Counted from the first letter of the stretch, positions 24,458 to 33,276 are shown. The stretch: DNA of 45,625 bases from an uncultured Bacteroidota bacterium (GCA_913057895.1 CAJXOH010000011.1:1-45625); one strand, 5' to 3'. A program made the numbers and translations. Notes: generated by a model not told the origin, from the letters alone.

Positions 24458-25818
24458 AACATCATGGCTAATGGGTTTTCAAGCATGTGCTTCAACTCGT
24501 TAAGGTACTCAGCAGCTTTTGCACCGTCTACAATTCGGTGATCGCTAGAAAGAGTGAGCTTCATTCGCTTTCCTGGCACAATGGCTCCATCTTTTACAAC
24601 CGCTTCCTCGCGAATCCCACCCACAGCTAGGATGGCTGCATTGGGTGGATTAATGATGGCTGTAAACTCATCAATGCCAAACATTCCCAAGTTGCTAATG
24701 GTAAACGTACTACCATCCATTTGTTGAGGCTGAAGTTTCTTTTCACGAGCCAAACCAGCCAGTTCTTTAGACTCCGCAGAGATTTCCATCAGTGATTTTT
24801 GATCCGTATGGGTAATCACTGGCGTAAGCAAGCCTTCATCCACTGCCACAGCAAACGCAATATGAACATCATGATGGATAGTCATTTCGGACTCATTCCA
24901 AGAACCATTAACCCATGGATGTTTTTTAAGTGAGAGTGCGGCTGCCTTTAGGATAATGTCGTTAAAGCTAATTTTGACAGGGCTCACTTGATTGAGTTGG
25001 CCGCGAGCTTCGACGACATTCGCCATATCCACATCTACACTTACATAAAAATGTGGGTTTGTAAACTTGCTCTCAGAAAGACGACGTGCAATGGTTTTAC
25101 GCATTTGCGAAACCTTCACTGTTTCAGAGCCACTCGACGGACGCTTTGCAGGGGCTGGTGAAGACGCTGCAGAGGACGGTGAACTTGCTGGGGTGGATGG
25201 TATAGACGCACCTCCCGTGAGTGCTTTTTCCACATCCGCAATGACAACACGACCATTGGGTCCAGATCCTTGTACGGATTGGAGGTCTAGACCTTTCTCT
25301 GCAGCTACTTTTTTAGCCAGTGGTGACGCTTTAACACGACCCTCTGTTGTGCCGGGAGTTGAGTCACCTGCATCTCCAGCCGGTCCGCCACTTATACCGC
25401 CAAAAATTGGATCAAAAGAGTCGCTACTAGGTGATGCTGGTGTGGATGCAGCGTCACTTGGAGATGGGCTGGATGGTTCTGAGGCAGTTTTTGTGTCAGG
25501 CTCAGTGGATGACTCACTGGCTGCACTAGATGCTGCATCTCCGCTTGCACCTCCTGCGACCAATCCAGAGATATCTTCTCCTGGTTCTCCAATCACAGCA
25601 ACAAGCCCCCCAAGCGGGATTGTATCTCCTTCATCGACCAATAGTTTGAGAACCGTTCCGGAGTCAAATACTTCCATTTCCATGGTAGCTTTGTCCGTTT
25701 CTACGTCAGCAATGACATCACCAGCAGAGACCGTATCTCCTTCTTTAATGTTCCATTTTGCTAGGACACCCTCCTCCATGGTGTCACTGAGCTTCGGCAT
25801 TTCTACTTTTATCGCCAT
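24454..25818 (-). CDS. pdhC: Pyruvate dehydrogenase E2, dihydrolipoamide acetyltransferase
   Basis: This 454-residue E2 has one lipoyl domain at the N-terminus with the lipoylated Lys43 in ETDKATMEME. A long Ala/Ser/Pro/Gly-rich flexible linker (about 85-165) follows, then a peripheral subunit-binding domain (about 167-203, ASPLAKKVAAEKGLDLQS then GPNGRVVIADVE), a second linker, and the catalytic domain with His427 and Asp431 in DHRIVDGA. It accepts acetyl from E1 and passes it to CoA. The length and single lipoyl domain match many alpha-proteobacterial and Bacteroidota E2s. The E3 gene is not in the window. Confidence 0.96.
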   Translation of the reverse strand: MAIKVEMPKLSDTMEEGVLAKWNIKEGDTVSAGDVIADVETDKATMEMEVFDSGTVLKLLVDEGDTIPLGGLVAVIGEPGEDISGLVAGGASGDAASSAASESSTEPDTKTASEPSSPSPSDAASTPASPSSDSFDPIFGGISGGPAGDAGDSTPGTTEGRVKASPLAKKVAAEKGLDLQSVQGSGPNGRVVIADVEKALTGGASIPSTPASSPSSAASSPAPAKRPSSGSETVKVSQMRKTIARRLSESKFTNPHFYVSVDVDMANVVEARGQLNQVSPVKISFNDIILKAAALSLKKHPWVNGSWNESEMTIHHDVHIAFAVAVDEGLLTPVITHTDQKSLMEISAESKELAGLAREKKLQPQQMDGSTFTISNLGMFGIDEFTAIINPPNAAILAVGGIREEAVVKDGAIVPGKRMKLTLSSDHRIVDGAKAAEYLNELKHMLENPLAMML

Positions 25819-25827
25819 AATAGTCGA

Positions 25828-26811
25828 CTATGGTTTATAGATAACTTGCTTTACCCCATCAATCACATCCTGAACGGATGGGAACCAAGCATCAAATAGT
25901 GGTTTAGAAAACGGTGCGCTCACATCGGGCAAGGTTACTCGCACCACGGGCGCATCCAACTCGTCAAAGGCATCTCGTTGTAAAAGGTAGCCAACTTCGG
26001 CAGCTGTTCCAGCAAACGGATGAGCTTCATCAACAACGACACATCGATGGGTTTTCTTGACTGATGCAATCACCGTATCCATGTCCAAAGGTTTAATGGT
26101 GCGCAGGTCTACAATCTCAGCCTCAATTCCTTCTTTGGCAAGCTCTGCTGCAGCCTTGACAACGGTATGGTAAATCTTGCCATGTGTTACCAAGGTGACA
26201 TCACTTCCTTCTCGTTTGACCGCTGCTTTACCGATAGGGATTAGATGTTCAGGATCATCATTCACCTCACCTTTAAGGCCATACATTTGCTCAGATTCCA
26301 TGAATAGCACTGTATCATTATCACGAATCGCAGACTTTAGGAGCCCTTTTGCATCCCCTGGTTCGGACGGATGAATCACTTTGATCCCTGGAAAATGAGC
26401 ATACATGCTTTCGTATGCGACGGAGTGTGTTGCCCCTAGCTGCCCTGCTGACGCGTTTGGCCCACGAAAAACAATTGGCACACTCACTTGCCCACCTAAC
26501 ATGTATTTCACTTTGGATGCGTGATTGATTATTTGATCGGCCGCTAATACCGCAAAATTGAACGTCATGAATTCAATAATGGGGCGTAGTCCATTCATGG
26601 CCGCACCCACCCCAATACCCGCAAACCCTAGTTCAGCGATAGGTGTGTCAATCACTCGTTTAAAGCCATAGGTCTCTAGTAGACCCTCGGTGACCTTATA
26701 GGCACCATTATATTCTGAGACCTCTTCCCCCATGATGAATACATTTTCATCACGTGCCATCTCCTCATCGATCGCTTGGCGTAGGGCCTCTCTAAATTGA
26801 AGTTCTGCCAT
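25828..26811 (-). CDS. pdhB: Pyruvate dehydrogenase E1 component, beta subunit
   Basis: The 327-residue protein is the beta subunit of the heterotetrameric, thiamin diphosphate-dependent E1. It carries the transketolase-like pyrimidine-binding domain with FIMGEEVSEYNGAYKVTEGL, the segment TPIAELGFAGIGVGAA, and the conserved FRGPNASAGQLGATHS. The C-terminal domain includes VVVDEAHPFAGTAAEVGYLL. With the alpha subunit it decarboxylates pyruvate and acetylates the lipoyl group of E2. It lies 5 bp after pdhA and 9 bp before pdhC, in the usual order. Confidence 0.96.
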   Translation of the reverse strand: MAELQFREALRQAIDEEMARDENVFIMGEEVSEYNGAYKVTEGLLETYGFKRVIDTPIAELGFAGIGVGAAMNGLRPIIEFMTFNFAVLAADQIINHASKVKYMLGGQVSVPIVFRGPNASAGQLGATHSVAYESMYAHFPGIKVIHPSEPGDAKGLLKSAIRDNDTVLFMESEQMYGLKGEVNDDPEHLIPIGKAAVKREGSDVTLVTHGKIYHTVVKAAAELAKEGIEAEIVDLRTIKPLDMDTVIASVKKTHRCVVVDEAHPFAGTAAEVGYLLQRDAFDELDAPVVRVTLPDVSAPFSKPLFDAWFPSVQDVIDGVKQVIYKP

Positions 26812-26816
26812 AATTC

Positions 26817-27938
26817 TTACGTATGATATACTGGGTTTGGCTCTGAGTACATGTCCTCGTAAAGCGCACTTTCTTCTGGAAATGGAGAGTTATCCGCGAA
26901 TTCAACGGCATCCATCACTTCCTCCTCTACTTTTTCATACATCGCGTCAATGGCTTTCTGCGTGGCCATTTTATTGTCGAGAAGGACCGTTTTTAAACGT
27001 TCAATAGGATCTAACGATTGAAACTCTTCCATCTCATCTTTGTCACGATACTTTTGTGGGTCACTCATGGAGTGTCCACGGTATCGATAGGTGCGAATCT
27101 CAACGAACCAAGGCATGGAATCCTTACGAACTTCATCGGCCATCTCTTTCATGGCTTCATACACGGAAAGCACATCCATTCCATTCACAACACGATGTTT
27201 CATGCCATAGCCAAGAGCACGCTCCCACAACTCACCAGTAGAATGACGGCGAGTCGCTGTACCCATCGCATATCCGTTGTTTTCAACGATAAACATGACT
27301 GGAAGCTTCCATAACTGTGCCATGTTCATCGTCTCGTGAAGTGCTCCTTGATCCACAGCACCATCGCCCATAAAACACGTGGTGACACGATCGAGTCCCT
27401 TATACTTGTTGGCAAAGGCTAACCCACCTCCAAGTGGAATGTGTCCACCTACAATCCCATATCCACCCCAAAAATGTTTCTCCACATTGGCGAAGTGCAT
27501 GGACCCGCCTTTTCCTTTGGAGCATCCAGTGGCTTTTCCAAATAGTTCAGCCATCCCTTCTCTAGCTGAGATACCCCTCACAAGACCCCATCCATGATCG
27601 CGATAGGCCGTAATAATATCGTCGTCATCTCTCAGAGCAGCCGTCGTCCCCGTAGATACAGCCTCTTGACCGATGTATAGGTGTAAAAATCCCCCAAATT
27701 TCCCTTTTTGATACATCTGCATGGCACGTTCTTCGAAGCGTCTTTGAAGAATCATGCTTTCGAGCATCTCAAGGAGTTGTCCTTTTTTGAGACCTAACTT
27801 AGCAGGAGTTGTCGTTGTAGGTTCTGGAAGATCTACCGCTTTTTCAAAGAGCGAGTCCCCTTTTTTAGATGATTTTTTGGGGGTGGTCAACGCTGCAGCA
27901 GCCTTTCCAACTGGAGTAAAAATAGCTTCTTTCGTCAT
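26817..27938 (-). CDS. pdhA: Pyruvate dehydrogenase E1 component, alpha subunit
   Basis: The 373-residue alpha subunit binds thiamin diphosphate through the motif GDGAVDQGALHE (191-202), ending at VENN (218-221). Other typical stretches are FGGFLHLYIGQEAVSTG and the phosphorylation-loop-like YRYRGHSMSDPQKYR. The first 45 residues are a Lys/Ala/Thr-rich extension not needed for the fold; a downstream start is possible. As the first gene of the eleven-gene minus-strand operon (pdhABC-rfbADCB-EVE-dcd-bfd-rsmE), its promoter should lie in the 147 bp shared with the divergent hicAB module. Confidence 0.95.
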   Translation of the reverse strand: MTKEAIFTPVGKAAAALTTPKKSSKKGDSLFEKAVDLPEPTTTTPAKLGLKKGQLLEMLESMILQRRFEERAMQMYQKGKFGGFLHLYIGQEAVSTGTTAALRDDDDIITAYRDHGWGLVRGISAREGMAELFGKATGCSKGKGGSMHFANVEKHFWGGYGIVGGHIPLGGGLAFANKYKGLDRVTTCFMGDGAVDQGALHETMNMAQLWKLPVMFIVENNGYAMGTATRRHSTGELWERALGYGMKHRVVNGMDVLSVYEAMKEMADEVRKDSMPWFVEIRTYRYRGHSMSDPQKYRDKDEMEEFQSLDPIERLKTVLLDNKMATQKAIDAMYEKVEEEVMDAVEFADNSPFPEESALYEDMYSEPNPVYHT

Positions 27939-28033
27939 CGGCTTTGTTCACTTAATTTGGCTTCGAAGATACGGTTTTTTGGCGGGATTCCACCGGTATA
28001 TCACAAGTGAGTCAACAGAAAGCTCCCTCAGAT

Positions 28034-28100
28034 AGCAACTATTATTCAGTTGCATTTTTTTACTAAAACATCTTAAATTGCAACTATGAGTAAGTTGCAA
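28034..28100. promoter_or_regulatory. Twin palindromic operators of the hicAB module
   Basis: Two inverted repeats share one motif. The first has AGCAACT (28034-28040) and AGTTGCA (28048-28054), and the second has TTGCAACT (28078-28085) and AGTTGCAA (28093-28100). Each has a 7-nt spacer, and the centres are 45 bp apart. The second repeat contains the hicA start codon (28086-28088) in its spacer. Binding by HicB, whose C-terminus looks like a ribbon-helix-helix domain, would block both promoter and start. Confidence 0.65.
28050..28078 (+). promoter_or_regulatory. hicAB promoter candidate, possibly leaderless
   Basis: TTGCAT (28050-28055) and TTAAAT (28073-28078) are 17 bp apart, a sigma70-like pair. 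Both boxes lie inside the twin operators. A start 7-8 nt after the -10 box would fall on the A of the hicA ATG at 28086, giving a leaderless transcript; no Shine-Dalgarno is present. Confidence 0.5.
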
Positions 28101-28343
28101 AAAACCAAGGATAAACTATTAAATACAGCTCAAGTATTTACGTTTAAGGATTTAGAGTACTTACTGGGAAAATTTAATTATGTAGAAAAGAAAACTGGCA
28201 AAACCTCAGGTTCTAGGATTGCATTCATACAAATAAACTCCAACCATATTATAAGGTTGCATAAACCACACCCTGATAATGACCTAAAGAAGTACGTTCG
28301 GAATTACATTATTCAAGAATTAAAAAACCAAGATTTATTATGA
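28086..28343 (+). CDS. hicA: HicA-family toxin (type II toxin-antitoxin)
   Basis: The 85-residue protein has the double-stranded-RNA-binding-like HicA fold. KDLEYLLGKFNYVEKKTGKTS is followed by GSRIAFIQINSNHIIRLHKPHP and a terminal helix (LKKYVRNYIIQEL). HicA toxins cleave mRNA. Here the usual GSH catalytic site reads GSR, as in the subtype that carries the later HKPHP motif, so the histidine involved is less clear. The ATGA overlap with hicB couples the two genes. The module is AT-rich compared with its neighbours and is flanked by the twin palindromes, which supports its being a mobile-type insertion. Confidence 0.88.
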   Translation: MSKLQKTKDKLLNTAQVFTFKDLEYLLGKFNYVEKKTGKTSGSRIAFIQINSNHIIRLHKPHPDNDLKKYVRNYIIQELKNQDLL

Positions 28344-28696
28344 CCAATGTGCTGAAATACAAAGAGTTCATAGCTTCAATTCACTATTCATCAGAAGATG
28401 ATGTTTTTTATGGCAAAATCGAGGGTATCGATGACCTAGTGACTTTCGAATCCGATAATGTGAAAGGATTAAAAGATGCATTCAGAAACGCGGTTCATGA
28501 TTATTTAGCCTTATGCTCAGAGGCTGGGAAAACACCTTTTAAATCTTTTAAAGGCTCCTTTAATGTTCGTGTTGGATCAAAGTTGCACTCAAAAGCATAT
28601 GAACACGCGCTTCTTGAAGGTAAATCTCTCAATCAATACGTTCATGATGCCATTCAAAGCAAAGTAGAAGAAGGTGAACGCGAGTCGTACCAGTAA
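28340..28696 (+). CDS. hicB: HicB-family antitoxin
   Basis: This 118-residue protein has the HicB layout: an N-terminal partial RNase H-like domain (SIHYSSEDDVFYGKIEGIDDLVTFE) that binds HicA, then FKGSFNVRVGSKLHSKAYEHA and LNQYVHDAIQSK, the ribbon-helix-helix-type DNA-binding part at about residues 70-113. It neutralises HicA and represses the operon, probably at the repeats around 28034-28100. It overlaps hicA by 4 bp. It is followed by a hairpin at 28704-28730 that also overlaps the end of alaS. Confidence 0.92.
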   Translation: MTNVLKYKEFIASIHYSSEDDVFYGKIEGIDDLVTFESDNVKGLKDAFRNAVHDYLALCSEAGKTPFKSFKGSFNVRVGSKLHSKAYEHALLEGKSLNQYVHDAIQSKVEEGERESYQ

Positions 28697-28703
28697 AGTC
28701 CTC

Positions 28704-28730
28704 AAACAGCAACTACCCTATCTGCTGTTT
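28704..28730. terminator. Candidate bidirectional terminator between hicB and alaS
   Basis: AAACAGCA (28704-28711) and TGCTGTTT (28723-28730) form a perfect 8-bp inverted repeat with an 11-nt loop. The A/T ends give short U-runs on both strands. It lies just after hicB on the plus strand and covers the alaS stop codon on the minus strand (28713-28715). The U-run is weak in both directions. Confidence 0.4.
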
Positions 28731-31433
28731 AAGTTGACCCTCCGCAGCGCCTAATAATTCTGGGATCCCATCAGGATTTTTCCCTCCCGCAGTTGCCAAG
28801 CTTGGCTGTCCTCCACCACCTCCACCAACAAGAGCCGCAAGTCCTTTGACCCATGTTCCCGCATGACCTCCGCGTTGAATCAAATCCTCGGTCATTGCAG
28901 CCATGATTGCCACTTTCTTTTGCTCAGCATCATGTGATACCAGCACGATAGCAAATCCATCCGATTTTTGACGCAGTGCTTCATACCCCATTTGCTTGAG
29001 TCCATCCATGTCGGCTCCATCCACTTCAGCGGCAAGTAGATGAACATTCTCATCAACAGGCGTTGCTTCTGCCATCAATGTTGGCAGTTGTCCAAGAAGT
29101 TGCTTTTGAGAGATCGATTGAAGCTGTGATTCTACCTCTTTTTTTGCGTCTTGTAACTGCTGAATGGACTCCACTAGGGTAGACGCACCACCCCCGATCA
29201 GTCTTTGCGCTTCAGAATATGCATGAAGCTGACTCTCTACATGCGCTAAGGCTGCTTCGCCTGTTAAGGCCTCAATTCGTCGAACGCCAGCGGAGGCCGA
29301 GGATTCCGAGGTAATTACATACAACCCTAGCTCCCCTGTCGCTTGAACATGTGTACCGGCACATAATTCCACCGAAAACGCTGAATCAAACGTGATGATA
29401 CGCACAGCTTCCCCATATTTTTCGCCAAAGAGCATCATCGCTCCACGATCCTTAGCTTGATCAATAGGGACATCTCGTTCCTCCGTCAAAGGGATGTTTT
29501 CTTGGATTCTGCGATTTACCTGCTGTTGAATTTGAGCCAATGTTTCTTGAGGGATTTGCTCGAAGTGCGCAAAATCAAAACGCATTCGATCATGCGTGAC
29601 TAAAGATCCTTTCTGGACCACATGCGACCCGAGTGTTTCTCGTAGAATTGCGTGCAACAAATGTGCAGAGCTGTGGTGTTTAGCGGTCTCTGTGCGTCTA
29701 GTCCGATCCACCTTCGCCGTCCATGGGCCTGAAAAAGAGGCTGGTTTTCGATCTACCGTGTGAACAAATCCATAAGGCCCTTTTTGCACATCAAGAACCT
29801 TGAGTGTCTCTTCAGGAGACTCTAAAACGCCATGATCTGGTGTTTGCCCCCCACTCTCCGCATAAAAGGGGCTTTTATCCAGTAGGATGACATGCTTATC
29901 CCCTTTTTTTGTCGATATAGACGCTTTGGCGACCAATTGCACCTCAGTCTCAAGGTGGTCATAGCCTACAAATTCGAAGGCATCTCCAAGTGAGTCCAAT
30001 GAGGTAACGCTAGCCTCAGGATTGAGTTGCCAATCAGTGGCATCGTTGGCTGAAGCTGCTGCAGCACCTGCAGCTCGGGCACGCTTCTTTTGTTGAGCCA
30101 TGAGCGCATCAAACCCATCCAAATCTACTTCTAAACCTTGTTCACGGGCCATTAATGACGTCAAATCCACAGGAAATCCATATGTGTCATGCAACATAAA
30201 GGCTGCTTCGCCAGTCACAATGTCTTGGCCCTTCGTTAACTCTTCAAAACGAGTAATTCCTTGACCCAAGGTTTTAATGAAGGAAGCCTCCTCCGCTTTA
30301 ATAATCTCCTTAAGTGATGATTTTTGAGCCTCTACTTCTGGGAACACATCCTTGAATTGGTCGGCCAACGTATCTACAAATCGGTGCATAAAAGGGTCTT
30401 TGTACCCCAGTCTATCCCAACCGTAGCGAACCGCTCTGCGTAAAATTCTGCGAATCACATAGCCTCTTCCCTCATTGGATGGCATCGCGCCGTCCCCTGC
30501 TGCAAATGCTACAGCACGAATATGATCGGCAATGACACGAATCGCGATATCTGTCCGCTCATTGGCTCCGTACTCAACGCCTGCATCCGTGGAAATAGCC
30601 TGAATGAGCCCTTGAAAAACATCCGAATCATAATTCGAGGTTTTTCCTTGTAATACGGCACAAATTCGTTCAAATCCCATGCCAGTATCGACATGCTTAT
30701 CGGGCAGTGGTTTAAGAGATCCATCTTTTTGTCGGTCAAACTGGATAAAGACAAGGTTCCAGATCTCCATCACACGTGGATCATCGGCATTCACTAAGGA
30801 AGCTCCCGGCGTGGCGGCTCGCTCTTCATCGGAGCGTAAATCGATGTGAATCTCTGAGCATGGACCACTTGGTCCTGTATCTCCCATCTCCCAAAAATTG
30901 TCCTTCTTGCCACAACGTAGAATATGGTCCTTGGCTATTGACGTTTTAGACGCCCATAGTTCTTCAGCCTCTGTGTCTGCAGGAACACCATCTTGTTCAT
31001 CACCCCCAAACACCGTAGCATAAAGTCTGTCTGGATCTAGGCCCCACCGCTCGACCAAGAGCTCCCATGCCCATGTAATGGCCTCTTCCTTGAAGTAATC
31101 GCCAAAAGACCAATTCCCCAGCATTTCAAAAAGGGTGTGATGGTAGGTGTCAATGCCAACTTCCTCTAAGTCGTTGTGTTTTCCACTTACCCGAATACAT
31201 TTTTGGGTATCTGCGACACGACGCATCTCTTTGCCTTGGACCATGAGCCCTGACTGTTGACCCAGAAATATGGGTTTGAATGGAGCCATTCCTGCATTGA
31301 TAAACAGCAACGTGGGGTCATCGCTAGGCACTACTGGCGAACTTGGTACAATGGCATGCTCCTTCTCGGCAAAGAAATCAAAAAACGACTGTCGAATGTC
31401 GTTAGCGGTCATGTATGTGGGTTTCGAAGTCAT
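28713..31433 (-). CDS. alaS: Alanyl-tRNA synthetase
   Basis: The 906-residue enzyme charges tRNA-Ala and edits misacylated serine. The N-terminal class II catalytic domain shows the motif region SSPVVPSDDPTLLFINAGMAPFKP and GMGFERI. The editing domain has zinc-binding HSSAHLLHAIL near residue 590 and CAGTHVQATGE near 692. The C-Ala region ends with a glycine-rich stretch (ALVGGGGGGQPSLA) and DGIPELL. Its size matches the family. The ATG at 31433 is used, with a possible later start at the eighth codon (MTANDIRQ). It lies 9 bp after the ferredoxin-NADP reductase gene on the same strand. Confidence 0.97.
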   Translation of the reverse strand: MTSKPTYMTANDIRQSFFDFFAEKEHAIVPSSPVVPSDDPTLLFINAGMAPFKPIFLGQQSGLMVQGKEMRRVADTQKCIRVSGKHNDLEEVGIDTYHHTLFEMLGNWSFGDYFKEEAITWAWELLVERWGLDPDRLYATVFGGDEQDGVPADTEAEELWASKTSIAKDHILRCGKKDNFWEMGDTGPSGPCSEIHIDLRSDEERAATPGASLVNADDPRVMEIWNLVFIQFDRQKDGSLKPLPDKHVDTGMGFERICAVLQGKTSNYDSDVFQGLIQAISTDAGVEYGANERTDIAIRVIADHIRAVAFAAGDGAMPSNEGRGYVIRRILRRAVRYGWDRLGYKDPFMHRFVDTLADQFKDVFPEVEAQKSSLKEIIKAEEASFIKTLGQGITRFEELTKGQDIVTGEAAFMLHDTYGFPVDLTSLMAREQGLEVDLDGFDALMAQQKKRARAAGAAAASANDATDWQLNPEASVTSLDSLGDAFEFVGYDHLETEVQLVAKASISTKKGDKHVILLDKSPFYAESGGQTPDHGVLESPEETLKVLDVQKGPYGFVHTVDRKPASFSGPWTAKVDRTRRTETAKHHSSAHLLHAILRETLGSHVVQKGSLVTHDRMRFDFAHFEQIPQETLAQIQQQVNRRIQENIPLTEERDVPIDQAKDRGAMMLFGEKYGEAVRIITFDSAFSVELCAGTHVQATGELGLYVITSESSASAGVRRIEALTGEAALAHVESQLHAYSEAQRLIGGGASTLVESIQQLQDAKKEVESQLQSISQKQLLGQLPTLMAEATPVDENVHLLAAEVDGADMDGLKQMGYEALRQKSDGFAIVLVSHDAEQKKVAIMAAMTEDLIQRGGHAGTWVKGLAALVGGGGGGQPSLATAGGKNPDGIPELLGAAEGQLKQQIG

Positions 31434-31442
31434 ATCAGCGTA

Positions 31443-32381
31443 TTAATATACCTCTTCAAAGAGTCGAGGCCCTGGTTTGACGTATGTCTTGAAGTCTTCC
31501 TCTGTGATCTTAGCAGCCCCAGAAGCAACACTCTTTAACCACGCAACTCCCTCGTCATTCTTTGGATCAAAATAACTTGAATGACCTTGCTGAAGAAGCG
31601 TTTTGTAAATCCCCCATTCCATTCCCTTTAACCCACAAATATAGATCAATGTATTTTTGGCAGCTACTTGTGTTCGAACAGCTTCTGGAGCATCTTCCAA
31701 GAGGGTATGCACATAGGCTTTGGACCCATCGGTGCGTCGATCTTCTCGTGAGATCGCTTTTAAAAAATGGAAGGATGCTTGATCTCTTGCAAGGGGGTCA
31801 AATTCATCCGCATATAAAACATCCGTGCGATAGGCACAGCCAAAGGCAAGGGTAGCCGATGTTTTGGATAGATCAAGATCTTGAATCATTCCACGAAATG
31901 GAGCCACTCCTGTTCCTGTGGCAAAAAATAGATACTGATAGGCATTGGCATCCTCCGGGAGTAAAAACCGCCGCCCACTTGGGCCAGTCAACAGTACAGG
32001 GTCGCCAGGCTGAAGATCGCACAAATAATTAGAGGCTACACCGGTGTACAATTTTCCATCAATCTCTTCGATGGTTCTTTTGACAGTGGTGCTTATGAGA
32101 TGAGATTGCCCCCCCTCGCCACGGGACGGTGACGCCATCGAATAGAGTCGAAGTTTGTGAGGCTTGCCGTTTTGATCCTCTCCAGGTGTAAGGACTCCAA
32201 CCGATTGGCCAGCAATCACATTGCCTTCCAATTGCGTGCCCGAGACATCAAAAACAAGATGTCGCACGATGTTTGGGCTTGACTCTTTCGTTACGATACG
32301 ATTCTCAACCACCTTCACTTGGATGGGTGATTTCACGTTGTAGAGGTTGAGTTTTACCTCGGGAAGGGCTACATCAGCCAT
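31443..32381 (-). CDS. Ferredoxin/flavodoxin-NADP+ reductase, plant type
   Basis: The 312-residue flavoenzyme has the plant-type FNR layout. The FAD-binding motif is RLYSMASP (78-85), then GVASNYL and GDPVLLTGPSGRRFL. The NADP-binding part has ATGTGVAPFRGM (154-165), LAFGCAYRTDVLYADEF and IYICGLKGMEWG. The C-terminal Tyr312 (RLFEEVY) stacks on the flavin in this family. It moves electrons between NADPH and ferredoxin or flavodoxin in the cytoplasm. It is divergent from etfB, and alaS lies 9 bp downstream. Coordination with the ETF genes is only an inference from position. Confidence 0.9.
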   Translation of the reverse strand: MADVALPEVKLNLYNVKSPIQVKVVENRIVTKESSPNIVRHLVFDVSGTQLEGNVIAGQSVGVLTPGEDQNGKPHKLRLYSMASPSRGEGGQSHLISTTVKRTIEEIDGKLYTGVASNYLCDLQPGDPVLLTGPSGRRFLLPEDANAYQYLFFATGTGVAPFRGMIQDLDLSKTSATLAFGCAYRTDVLYADEFDPLARDQASFHFLKAISREDRRTDGSKAYVHTLLEDAPEAVRTQVAAKNTLIYICGLKGMEWGIYKTLLQQGHSSYFDPKNDEGVAWLKSVASGAAKITEEDFKTYVKPGPRLFEEVY

Positions 32382-32413
32382 GGAAATTGAGTGTGCTAAA
32401 ATTCAGAAACACC

Positions 32414-32421
32414 CAAAGATA
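32414..32421 (-). promoter_or_regulatory. -7 box upstream of the ferredoxin reductase gene
   Basis: On the minus strand this reads TATCTTTG, a perfect match to the Bacteroidota -7 consensus TAnnTTTG, 32 bp upstream of the start codon at 32381. No good TTTG -33 partner is at the right distance. Confidence 0.4.
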
Positions 32422-32470
32422 CAAAATGAATCAACCTCTATTTGGCATATCCAAACGGATGTGTTTTTCC

Positions 32471-32476
32471 TATATT
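32471..32476 (+). promoter_or_regulatory. -10-like box directly before etfB
   Basis: TATATT lies 5 nt before the etfB start codon at 32482, so a start about 6 nt after the box would fall on the ATG itself. No convincing -35 box is at the standard spacing. Confidence 0.35.
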
Positions 32477-32481
32477 CCGGC

Positions 32482-33276
32482 ATGAGCAATGAACGCACGA
32501 TACTTGTTTGCGCGAAAGAAACCCCTGATACGTATTCCGATTTAAGTTTTTCTGGAGGGGATGTTCAATTTTCAAATCCTCGCCCAGTTTTAAATGCATA
32601 TGATGCCTCCGCTCTCGAAGAGGCCCTTGTTCTTTCGGAGGCTCATGGGTTTCGGGTGCATGTAGTCATGATTGGTCCTGAGCGTGCGGCCGAAACACTT
32701 CGTAAAGCACTAGCCATGGGAGCCGATGAGGCAACGTTATTGACAGGTGCACCAGAAGGTGCAGATTCTGCGGTTATCGCTACCATTCTTTCGTCATTTG
32801 TTCAACAATTTGGTCCTGATGCCGTCATCATGGGGCGCCAATCTCAAGACACCGATGTGGGATTGGCAGGAACTATGCTTGCAGAACACCTAGGTTGGCC
32901 ATGGACGACCAATGCGATTGGCATTCGAGTTGAAGAGAATATGTTCTGGGTGAAACGACAAGGAGATTCCGCACAAGAGTCGATATCGAGTCCCATGCCG
33001 TGCCTGATCACATGCTCCAATAATCTAAACGATCCCCGTATTCCTACATTAAAAGGAATCATGGCATCCAAGAAAAAACCGATGCACATTATGGGGATCG
33101 ACCAACTTCCTGGGGGAGAATCCCTGATCTCAACCCCTCCTTCTACGGTTGTGGACTCTCTCACCCCGATGCCTGCGCGCTCAAAAGGTCAGGTGGTGGA
33201 AGGGGATCTTGAGACCCTAGTAGATGCACTGGTCAAAGGCCTTGCAGCGATTCCAGAAACGGGGGTTGATGCATGA
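32482..33276 (+). CDS. etfB: Electron transfer flavoprotein, beta subunit
   Basis: From the ATG at 32482 the protein has 264 residues. An in-frame ATG at 32347 adds 45 residues that do not resemble the family and overlaps the reductase gene, so it is rejected. Typical ETF-beta stretches are ILVCAKETPDTYSD, NAYDASALEEALVL, and FGPDAVIMGRQSQDTDVGLAGTMLAEHLGWPW, here split for length. The late PRIPTLKGIMASKKKPM matches the adenosine-binding and recognition-loop end. ETF takes electrons from acyl-CoA dehydrogenases. The gene overlaps etfA by 4 bp. Confidence 0.93.
   Translation: MSNERTILVCAKETPDTYSDLSFSGGDVQFSNPRPVLNAYDASALEEALVLSEAHGFRVHVVMIGPERAAETLRKALAMGADEATLLTGAPEGADSAVIATILSSFVQQFGPDAVIMGRQSQDTDVGLAGTMLAEHLGWPWTTNAIGIRVEENMFWVKRQGDSAQESISSPMPCLITCSNNLNDPRIPTLKGIMASKKKPMHIMGIDQLPGGESLISTPPSTVVDSLTPMPARSKGQVVEGDLETLVDALVKGLAAIPETGVDA

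Noticed and set aside
25067..25840. 257-residue frame opposite pdhC
   Set aside because: It lies entirely opposite the E2 gene, and its Ser/Pro/Ala-rich sequence mirrors the E2 linker; it is a shadow.
32347..32481. 45-residue upstream extension of EtfB
   Set aside because: It overlaps the divergent reductase start and does not match ETF-beta N-termini; the ATG at 32482 fits.
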